Positions 1-5,642 of a stretch of 6,026 nucleotides of DNA are shown here, in pieces. The stretch's first letter is position 1, and every line of letters starts with the position of its first letter. The DNA comes from Verrucomicrobiota bacterium. GTDB taxonomy: Bacteria > Verrucomicrobiota > Verrucomicrobiia > Chthoniobacterales > UBA10450. The notes beneath the pieces are model-generated. The model ran no database searches and had not been told where the DNA came from. It saw only the letters and a list, made by a program, of their open reading frames with translations. Where the stretch lies: assembly GCA_003221375.1 (NCBI GenBank), contig QHRI01000102.1:1-6026 (forward strand), written 5' to 3'. A program made the position numbers and the translations under genes.

Positions 1-2
1 AT

Positions 3-1071
3 GCCGCCATCGTCGATTTCAATCGTGCCATCCAACTCAATCCGAAAGATGCGGTCGCCTGTAGCAACCGCGGCAACACAAAGCGTGACAAGGGCGACAT
101 GGATGGAGCTATCACCGATTACAATCACGCCATCCAGCTCAATCCGAAATACGCGTACGCTTACTACGATCGCGGCCTCGCCAAAAAGCAGAAGAGGGAT
201 CTAGACGGAGCGATCGCCGATTACAATCGCGTGATCGAACTCGACCCGAAATTTGCAAAAGCCTACTGCGACCGCGGGGTGGCCAAGCGAAGAAAGGGCG
301 ATCTGGATGGAGCCATTAGCGACTACGATCGCACCGTCGAGCTCGATCCGAAATATGCCATCGCCTACTATAATCGCGGCAACGCCAAGGGCGACAAGGG
401 CGACTTGGATGGGGCCATCGCCGACTACAATCGCGCCATCGAACTCAATTCGAATTACGCCGACGCCTACGATAACCGCGCCGACACGAAACAGGCGAAA
501 GGCGACACCGACGGGGCCATCGCTGACTACACTCGCGCCATCGAACTCAATCCGCAAGATATCGTCGCTTACAACAACCGCGGCGTTACTAGACAGCAGA
601 AGCATGACTTTCATGGGGCAATCGCGGATTTCGATCATGCGATCAAGCTCAATCCGAAATATGCCGCTGCCTACGCAAACCGCGGCAACGCCAAAGCAGA
701 GAATGACGACTTGGATGGCGCAATTGCTGATCTTGATCATGCCATCAAGCTCGACTCAAAAAATGCAGTCGCGTATTATGAGCGTGCCTACGTCAAACAA
801 CAAAAAAAGGACACAACCGGTGCGATTGCCGATTATACGCGGGCAATCGAACTCGATGGGAAAGATGCCGATTTTTATAAGGCGCGCGGTGACGTTTGGG
901 TTGAAAAGAAGCAGTACAATGCCGCGATCGCGGATGCACAGAAAGCTATCGAACTGGATCCGAAAAACGGAGACTACTACTTATCTCTCGGCTGGTATCA
1001 GCTATTCAATCGGAAGCCTCGTGAGTCGATTACAGCTTCTCTCAAGGCTCTGGAACTTTCGCCAGATGAGG
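3..1071 (+). repeat. Tandem 102-base repeat encoding TPR units
   Basis: The DNA repeats with a 102-base period (34 codons). For example, the block at 199-252 recurs at 301-354 with the same layout (gat-ctg/a-ga-gga, then gccgattacaatcgc, then gaactcgatccgaaa). Eight to nine units are clearly alike at DNA level. The last two, after about 880, are more diverged. This kind of array can change length by recombination or slippage. Confidence 0.85.
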
Positions 1072-1295
1072 CAGTGATGATCAATGGCAATCTCGCGCAT
1101 GGTTATCTGTTCGATAACCAATTCGAAAAGGCGAAAGCGATCTACTTGGAAAACAAAGATGCCAAGCTCCACGACGGACGGGCCTTTAGCCAGGCGGTGC
1201 TCGATGACTTCAAAGAGTTTGAGGAGGCGGGCATTACCCATCCTGACATGGAGAAGATCAAACCTCTACTGACCGCGAAAGGAGACGCACGATGA
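3..1295 (+). CDS. TPR-repeat protein, C-terminal part (start lies upstream of window)
   Basis: The reading frame is open from the first bases, and TPR sequence is already present before the first in-frame ATG at 99 (AAIVDFNRAIQLNP is encoded from base 3). The true start is therefore outside the window and ATG 99 is internal. About eleven 34-residue tetratricopeptide repeats follow, with the recurring pattern DGAIADYNRAIELNPKYA.AY.NRG.AK. They end near base 1071. A non-repeat tail of about 70 residues (GYLFDNQFEKAKAIY, then DFKEFEEAG) closes the protein. TPRs form helical solenoids that bind other proteins; no catalytic domain is visible. The repeats match the 'DGAIADY' class common in large bacterial TPR proteins. 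The last codons overlap the next start by ATGA, so the downstream secreted protein is probably translated from the same message. The partner and cellular location of this protein cannot be read from the sequence. Confidence 0.93.
   Translation, partial: AAIVDFNRAIQLNPKDAVACSNRGNTKRDKGDMDGAITDYNHAIQLNPKYAYAYYDRGLAKKQKRDLDGAIADYNRVIELDPKFAKAYCDRGVAKRRKGDLDGAISDYDRTVELDPKYAIAYYNRGNAKGDKGDLDGAIADYNRAIELNSNYADAYDNRADTKQAKGDTDGAIADYTRAIELNPQDIVAYNNRGVTRQQKHDFHGAIADFDHAIKLNPKYAAAYANRGNAKAENDDLDGAIADLDHAIKLDSKNAVAYYERAYVKQQKKDTTGAIADYTRAIELDGKDADFYKARGDVWVEKKQYNAAIADAQKAIELDPKNGDYYLSLGWYQLFNRKPRESITASLKALELSPDEAVMINGNLAHGYLFDNQFEKAKAIYLENKDAKLHDGRAFSQAVLDDFKEFEEAGITHPDMEKIKPLLTAKGDAR
1278..1284 (+). 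promoter_or_regulatory. Shine-Dalgarno sequence for the gene at 1292
   Basis: AAAGGAG lies 7 bases before ATG 1292, inside the last codons of the TPR gene. It is the only strong ribosome binding site at any gene junction in the window, and it fixes the start of the downstream gene. Confidence 0.75.
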
Positions 1296-2282
1296 GCATC
1301 CTGAAGAAAGACGGAAAGCTTAAATTACTTTCGATCGCTGCCGGGCTAGTAGCCAACTGTTGTCTGGCTGTTTCTCTTCAGGCCAGTGAGGTTGTCACTT
1401 GCGAATCGCCGGATGGAAAGTTCGCGTTGCGCCATAGTTATGCTGAGCAACAGCCATATGCGGGAGATACGGCGATCATCGAAGTGGCGACGGACAAAAC
1501 GAGATAACACCCATTCCACGGAAAACGTGCGTTGCTCGACCCGAGTCTTTTTCCGAAATGGCTCGGCATTCCACGAAATTAAATTGCCCGAGCTTCCTTC
1601 GCCGCAACTGCCGTCGAAAGCAGCGACAGAATCGGACAAAAAGACGAACAGGCGGGTCGAAGCGATCGATTGGCTCAAAACTGGGGAGCTGGTTCTGGAA
1701 ACCCAAATACAAAATGACGCGTGGGGCCGAGCGGCTTCCAAGATCACAATTGGCTTCGATCAAGAAAATGAGGCGACGATTCGCAACGTCGAACAGCAGA
1801 AGATGTCGATTGTCGATTATTTTCTGCTCCTCCCGGCGGATCTGTTCGAAGGACCGCCATCAGTTTGGTTACGGCATGCCCAAACCGGCGGCCATATTTA
1901 TCTTTGCGAGGCCGAGGCGCGCGAAAAGAATATCGATGAAAAAAACGGCTATATGAGTTGTGGCGGCGACGGCGCACAGTCGTCTTTCGACGTCGCGCTT
2001 TTCCGTCATCGCGATGGGCGGCCGTTGCTTGCGCTTTGTCACGCCGGGGAGCCTGAAGTGGAAGAGGAGAATTCCGTGTACTCATACCTATCGTTTTTTG
2101 AATTGGGCGCTGATGGTAAGATGCACGAAGTTGAGCATCCCATGTTGCCTAAAGCTGTAAGAGGCAACTCCGAGTTTGTGTTACCGAGACAAGGCAGGAC
2201 GATTCTGGTGCGTTCGCCGAAGAGCAAGAAAGTCCTGCACAAGTTCACCTGGAACGGCGAACAGTTTCAGGAGGAAAGCTAG
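1292..2282 (+). pseudogene. Secreted PD40-like family protein, disrupted by internal deletion and frameshift
   Basis: The start is ATG 1292, overlapping the TPR stop (ATGA) with a good Shine-Dalgarno. The first 71 codons give a signal peptide (hydrophobic residues about 12-29, likely cut after residue 31, SLQA/SEV) and then SPDGKFALR, a PD40 blade motif. The frame stops at TAA 1505-1507. The rest of the family protein resumes in another frame from about 1542: TRVFFRNGSAFHEIKLPEL aligns with TTVYYWNGVAFEEVPLPAN of the paralogue starting at 5639. It runs open to TAG 2280-2282. The W[AS]xDSK core motif that should lie between is missing or unrecognisable. From SPDG to VFF there are 139 bases here against about 210 in the paralogue. 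The stretch ITIGFDQEN near 1744-1770 matches FTMKFDREG at the end of the fusion gene, so the original domain ends near 1803. A second module follows (DYFLLLPADLFEGPP, GYMSCGGDGAQ, ALFRHRDGRPLLALC, then HKFTWNGEQF). It has no assigned function. Neither half is likely to give a normal product; a protein from ATG 1803 (160 residues) is possible but would lack a signal peptide. Confidence 0.75.
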
Positions 2283-2533
2283 AGGATTCACACCTTCAAT
2301 GGCTGAAGAAAGAAATCGTGACAATTGCTGGACGCAAATGGGCGGACTGGAGTTTTGTTCCAGTGTTGAAGGGAAAGAAGAATTATTCGCCTAACCCAGT
2401 CTATACACAGAACCTAACGACTTCTTACAAAGGTCAACTACTAGAAATTCCCTTTGGCTCGAACTTGAACACCGATCCCGCGTTAAAGACAGAGATAGAT
2501 CGCATTATGGACTCGGTGTACCTCGAAGAATGA
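2283..2533 (+). pseudogene. C-terminal gene fragment (copy A of a repeated fragment)
   Basis: The frame ending at TGA 2531-2533 reads as protein from about 2283 (EDSHLQWLKKEIVTIAGRKW), then VYTQNLTTSYKG, LLEIPFGSNLNT and EIDRIMDSVYLEE. The only start upstream is GTG 2318, inside the sequence, with no Shine-Dalgarno. There is no signal peptide or N-terminal domain. I read it as the last 70-84 residues of a protein whose front has been lost. The last 45 residues match the copy at 5505-5642 at 32 of 45 positions. The shape of the tail (GRKW, then a strand with YKG.LLEI, then an amphipathic helix EIDRIMDSV) resembles the end of PsbP/DUF1795-like exported proteins, but that is only a resemblance. 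A short expressed ORF from GTG 2318 (71 residues) cannot be excluded. Confidence 0.6.
2396..2533 (+). repeat. Dispersed repeat, copy A (pairs with 5505-5642)
   Basis: 46 codons including the stop align without gaps to 5505-5642. The similarity continues over the stop into the next start: gaatgaaaat here and gaatgaaaaa there. Identical runs include cctaacgacttc and gagatagatc. The match ends abruptly on the 5' side, since the sequences before 2396 and 5505 do not resemble each other. Confidence 0.8.
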
Positions 2534-2571
2534 AAATCATCCAAACGTTGTTCGTCATCTCGCCTGTATGA
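2530..2571 (+). other. 13-codon bridging ORF, possible leader or remnant signal peptide
   Basis: ATG 2530 overlaps the stop of the fragment before it (ATGA), and its own TGA at 2569-2571 overlaps ATG 2568 of the next gene (again ATGA). It encodes MKIIQTLFVISPV, which looks like the front of a signal peptide. It sits where the intact gene at 5639 starts relative to copy B of the repeat (MKNTRYLLFFAL). It is either the decayed start of a former gene or a short coupling ORF. No Shine-Dalgarno is visible. Confidence 0.35.
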
Positions 2572-3314
2572 GCGCGTGCAGTCGTCATATTACATGGACA
2601 TCCGCTGCGGTGTTTTTGCTTGTCGCCACATCCGCCTTCGCAGAGGAGCAGGACAAGCCGCAGGCGAGATCTGTTTCGCCGGATGGGAAGTGGAAGTTTC
2701 GCGGTGGCGCGGCGGGTGAACAGGAGGATTTTGTTATCGCAAAAGCCGGCAGCGACGAAACATCCCTCGTGCTCTCCGAAGAAGAATATGCTGACGGACT
2801 CGCAGAAGCGCTGGGTCGAGCGCCTGGCTACGCAAACATCGTTTGGGCGCCGGACTCAAAACGTTTTGCATTTAACCTTCAGCCGGGCAAGGCCTATCAA
2901 ACGGCGCAATTTTATCAACTCGACGGGGACACGTGGCGCAAACTCGATTCGCTAGAATCCAACACCGCCACGTTTGCGCCGCTCGAACGTTCGATGGCAA
3001 AGCAAAAGAAAAAGCTGAAACTGCCGCGGGAGGATAGTGGCTGGCCAATCATGACAAGCTGGCAGGTTCGCGAATGGATGGACCCAAGCACCGCGTTGAT
3101 ATATGCGCACTCACAGAAAAACTTTGAAATCAAAAACGAAACGGAAAGCGTACGCGCATCTTTTTTCTTCACGCTCAAGTTCGACGCTGTAGGTAAGTGG
3201 CGAATTATCAGGACTCATGAAGTGCTGCCAAAAGGAGTCGGCGGATTGAACGCGGAGGAGCGCAAAGAAATTAGTACGATCGAGAGTGAGGACCGGGAAT
3301 TGAGAAGTAAATGA
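2568..3314 (+). CDS. Secreted PD40-like family protein, unknown function
   Basis: This is an intact 248-residue protein. A signal peptide is clear: hydrophobic residues 11-24, likely cleaved after residue 25 (SAFA/EEQ). Then comes SVSPDGKW at 35-42 and IVWAPDSKRFAF at about 91-102, both typical of PD40 (WD40-like, TolB-type) beta-propeller blades. Next are FYQLDGDTW, a Lys-rich stretch near residues 144-150, and the closing strand FFFTLKFDAVGKWRIIRTHE. It is too short for a full propeller, so it is probably a stand-alone two-blade-like domain. The same domain forms the C-terminal half of the next gene (AFYQLRGDKW, LFTMKFDREGNWKIVKTH). ATG 2568 is chosen because the signal peptide starts there; it has no good Shine-Dalgarno and probably depends on coupling through the 13-codon ORF. 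The next gene overlaps its stop by ATGA. Function is unknown; the likely location is the periplasm or outside. Confidence 0.85.
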   Translation: MSACSRHITWTSAAVFLLVATSAFAEEQDKPQARSVSPDGKWKFRGGAAGEQEDFVIAKAGSDETSLVLSEEEYADGLAEALGRAPGYANIVWAPDSKRFAFNLQPGKAYQTAQFYQLDGDTWRKLDSLESNTATFAPLERSMAKQKKKLKLPREDSGWPIMTSWQVREWMDPSTALIYAHSQKNFEIKNETESVRASFFFTLKFDAVGKWRIIRTHEVLPKGVGGLNAEERKEISTIESEDRELRSK

Positions 3315-4782
3315 AAAGAATATTTATCGGCCTAACAGTTGCCGGCTTGGCAACTATGTTGGTCGCCGTCAGCGCTCGGGGCGGCAGCATGGCCTTTGAC
3401 GACAAGGGCAATCTTTTTGTGGCGGACCGGGACTCCGGATCGATCCTCAAATTCACATCCGATGGAAAGAGGAGCACGTTCGCCTCCAGGCTTGCACCTG
3501 AAAACCTGGCTTTTGACCGCTCGGGCAATCTCTTTGTGTGGGATGGTAACGCCATCCTCAAATTCACACCTGATGGAGAGAGGAGCACGTTCGCCTCTGG
3601 GCTTGCCCTGAAGCTTGGGACCTGGCTTTTGATCGCTCCGGCAATCTTTTTGTGACGGACCATGTCAGCAGCTCGATCCTCAAATTCACGCCTGAGGCGA
3701 AGAAGAGCACGTTCGCCTCTGGGCTTGCACCTGAACGCCTGGCTTTTGACCGCTCGGGCAATCTCTTTGTGACGGACACTCCGTCCAAAGTTACCCGGGC
3801 GGAAGTAAAGGGCAGCGATTCGATCCTCAAATTCACACCTGACGGAAAGAGGAGCACCTTGGTCTCCGGGCTTGGACACCCGGGTGGCCTGACTTTTGAC
3901 GACAAGGGCAATCTCTTTGTGTCGATCTTTGTGAAAGAATACTCGAGCTACTCGATCCTCAAATTCACACCAGAAGGAGTGAAGAGCAGCTTCGCCACTG
4001 GGCTTAACGGCCCGGTTGACATGGTTTTTGACCGCTCGGGCAGTCTCTTTATGACGGACAACCGCCGCGATTCGATCCTCAAATTTACACCTGATGGAAA
4101 GAAAAACACCTTCGCAACCGGAATCAGCTTTTACGGCCTGGCCTTTGACGCAGCGGACAATCTCTTTGTTTCTGAGTATGGCGGTGACTTGATCTTCAAA
4201 TTCACACCCGATGGAACCCAAAGCACGCTCGTTTCGGACCGAGTCTCACCCGATAAACAGTGGGAATATCACCTTGATGCTGATACGCCGATGATTGTTA
4301 AGGCAGGCACAAGGCAATCGGTGTTGGATGTCTCCGAAGAGATGTCTGGGGCCGGGAATGCAAAGATAGTTTGGGCTCCGGATTCAAAACGCTTTGCATT
4401 CAATTACAGTCCTATCCACGCGCACCATACGACCTATGAAAAGGTCGCGTTTTATCAGCTGCGTGGTGACAAATGGGTAGCATTGCGTTCACCGGCGAAC
4501 GCATCAGAGCGCCTGCAGTTGGCGCAATTGGCCAAAGAGGGCCTGCCGAAGAGTGCTTACTCGCCGGATGCAGACTGGTCTCAGGATATTTTGAAGTTAC
4601 GTAAGTGGACTGATGCGAATACCGCGATCCTTTACGCTTATGCCGCTTGGGCTGACGGATCGCGCCACCGGAAGGAGACTTTCCTTTTCACAATGAAGTT
4701 CGATAGGGAAGGGAACTGGAAAATCGTCAAAACCCATCAGATGTCGGATAAGCAAGTCGAAGAGAAATATAACGAACCATGA
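3311..4782 (+). pseudogene. Secreted NHL-like beta-propeller fused to PD40-like family domain, with one-base frameshift
   Basis: The start is ATG 3311, overlapping the previous stop by ATGA. The signal peptide is residues 1-22 (likely cut VSA/RGG). Seven repeats of about 40 residues follow, with the pattern LAFDRSGNLFVTD...SILKFTPDGKRSTFASGLAPE, as in NHL/SMP-30-like propellers. The reading frame shifts near 3606: gcttgcacctgaa in two other repeats is gcttgccctgaa here, one base short. The upstream frame then stops at TGA 3653-3655, while the other frame continues the repeats to 4782. With one base restored the protein is 490 residues. After the seventh repeat (about 4244) the chain passes straight into VSPDKQWEYHLD, IVWAPDSKRFAF (near 4369) and FTMKFDREGNW, the same domain as the whole protein encoded at 2568-3314. 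NHL-type propellers bind ligands or partners; no catalytic residues can be named. The shift could be a true mutation or a sequencing or assembly error. A GTG at 3652 overlaps the early stop (GTGA), so restart is conceivable, but that product would have no signal peptide. Confidence 0.8.
3389..4243 (+). repeat. Seven-unit imperfect tandem repeat encoding propeller blades
   Basis: The core atcctcaaattcacacctga or a close variant recurs near 3443, 3554, 3675, 3822, 3953, 4073 and 4190, so spacing is about 110-150 bases. The coding string for LAFDRSGNLFV is identical over 33 bases at 3506-3538 and 3739-3771. Such close DNA identity between blades points to recent duplication or gene conversion. 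Confidence 0.85.
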
Positions 4783-5273
4783 CTACTTTACAGAATATGA
4801 CCTTTCGCCACGCACTGTTTATTTCACTCATTTTTACTACCGCAGCTTGTTTCGGAGCCGAGACACAAAAATCTTCACCAGAAGACTTCATTCGCGCCCT
4901 TTATTCTTTTCATCAACCAGGAAAAGACACACCAAACTGGTTCGACAATAAGCGAACGTTATCAAAGTACTTCGACAAGGAACTGACGGCCCTGTTCATA
5001 AAGGATGATGATTGCAAGAAACGGGAACAGGGTGTTTGCAATCTCGATTTCGATCCAATTTACGATGGACAGGATTTCGAGAGAGAAACGACTAACCTTC
5101 AAATTGCTGCAGTAGCGGGTCAGCCTGATTTGTTCAAGGTCACGTTCACCAACTTGGGAACACGAACGCTCGTCTACAGACTCACGAACACTTCAGTTGG
5201 ATGGCGAATCAGCGATATAAAGTATCCCGAAGGGCCTTCACTAAAAGAAATATTGTCCCATGAAATCAAATAA
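4779..5273 (+). CDS. Small exported protein, DUF3828-like
   Basis: This is a 164-residue protein. ATG 4779 overlaps the stop before it (ATGA). ATG 4797 (residue 7) is an alternative start that gives a tidier signal peptide, and neither has a strong Shine-Dalgarno. The hydrophobic stretch is about residues 12-23, followed by Cys24 in TTAAC, a weak lipobox with Thr where Leu is usual. It could be a lipoprotein or be cut near Ala27. The mature part has DFIRALYSFH (36-45), YFDKELTALFIKDDD (64-78), a Cys79/Cys87 pair that could form a disulphide, LDFDPIYDGQDF (89-100) and a closing GWRISDIKYPEG (141-152). The order 'Y..., YF..L, D.DP...QD, W.I.DI' fits the DUF3828 family of small exported proteins of unknown role, recognised from memory. 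Codon use resembles its neighbours and the frame is intact. Confidence 0.8.
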   Translation: MTTLQNMTFRHALFISLIFTTAACFGAETQKSSPEDFIRALYSFHQPGKDTPNWFDNKRTLSKYFDKELTALFIKDDDCKKREQGVCNLDFDPIYDGQDFERETTNLQIAAVAGQPDLFKVTFTNLGTRTLVYRLTNTSVGWRISDIKYPEGPSLKEILSHEIK

Positions 5274-5504
5274 TTTGTGCCTAACCAGTCTTTGTACCCA
5301 ACGCTCGCTCGCCATTCGGCAGAAGCCAAAACTCGATCGATGAGAACGAATCCTTCGTTAGCTCAACGAAGCTTGACCGCTGCACGGAGCCTAAGCTGTA
5401 CCCACTTTGCCACCGCCGGAAATCGTGTCGTGGTCGATGGTCCGGATGAGTGCACGAATGTCCATGCGGAGAAGCGGTCGGACGCCCTCGATTACTCACA
5501 TAGG
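5274..5504 (+). other. Region without a recognisable gene
   Basis: A frame from GTG 5277 is open through this stretch into the fragment at 5505, but it has no Shine-Dalgarno, no signal peptide and an unconvincing amino-acid pattern. A short stretch in a different frame (about 5324-5410, SQNSIDENESFVSS, then DRCTEPKLYPLC) looks somewhat more protein-like before a stop near 5440. This suggests the degraded body of the gene whose tail survives at 5505-5642. I see no clear promoter or terminator here. Confidence 0.4.
5353..5371 (+). repeat. Short perfect inverted repeat (hairpin)
   Basis: CTTCGTT (5353-5359) and AACGAAG (5365-5371) are exact reverse complements with a 5-base loop AGCTC. No T-run follows, so it is not a standard intrinsic terminator. 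It may be chance or a small structural element. Confidence 0.4.
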
Positions 5505-5642
5505 CCCGTTTATACGCCGTTCCTAACGACTTCCTACAAAGGCCACTTGTTAGAGATCACCTTTACCTCGAACCTAAACACTAAGCCGGAGTTAACGAAA
5601 GAGATAGATCACATTATGGAGTCGGTGCGCCTCAAAGAATGA
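5505..5642 (+). pseudogene. C-terminal gene fragment (copy B of the repeated fragment)
   Basis: 46 codons ending at TGA 5640-5642 encode PVYTPFLTTSYKG, LLEITFTSNLNT and EIDHIMESVRLKE. They match copy A (2396-2533) at 32 of 45 residues without gaps. Most differences change charged or polar surface residues, and several third-base changes are silent, so both copies seem to descend from a gene once under protein-level selection. There is no credible start or upstream domain in frame. The stop overlaps ATG 5639 of the next gene (ATGA), the same arrangement as at copy A. The parent family is not recognised with certainty; a PsbP/DUF1795-like tail is possible. Confidence 0.65.

Noticed and set aside
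201..740. Minus-strand open frame (179 residues) opposite the TPR repeats
   Set aside because: It is a by-product of the 102-base repeat; the + strand has textbook TPR units.
253..1077. Other-frame + strand ORF within the TPR gene
   Set aside because: It is rich in Ser, Thr, Pro and Arg with no domain, as expected of a shadow of the repeat array.
1386..1500. ATG 1386 as the start of a 298-residue protein ending at 2282
   Set aside because: Up to about 1500 the frame overlaps the genuine signal peptide and SPDGKF sequence in another frame, and its own residues look random. The real reading is the 1292 frame followed by a frame change.
3271..4221. Long open frame on the minus strand (316 residues) opposite the propeller gene
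   Set aside because: It lies opposite a repeated coding sequence, and its own 'repeats' just mirror the blade repeats. It has no signal peptide or known domain, and the + strand frame has clear NHL-like blades.
5279..5363. Possible integron attC site: GCCTAAC at 5279-5285 fits RYYYAAC and GTTAGCT lies at 5357-5363
   Set aside because: GTTAGCT breaks the GTTRRRY consensus, and the inner arms between the two ends are not complementary, so the folded attC structure is not supported. No integrase or cassette array is visible.
5353..5371. Hairpin as an intrinsic terminator
   Set aside because: The stem is only 7 bases and no U-tract follows. It is listed as an inverted repeat only.
5373..5403. 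Possible promoter with TTGACC at 5373-5378
   Set aside because: The candidate -10 elements nearby are poor (TAAGCT at 13 bases, TGTACC at 19 bases), so it is not better than chance.
5277..5642. A complete 121-residue protein from GTG 5277
   Set aside because: Only the last 46 codons have a homologue. The first part has no Shine-Dalgarno, no signal peptide and no convincing protein pattern.
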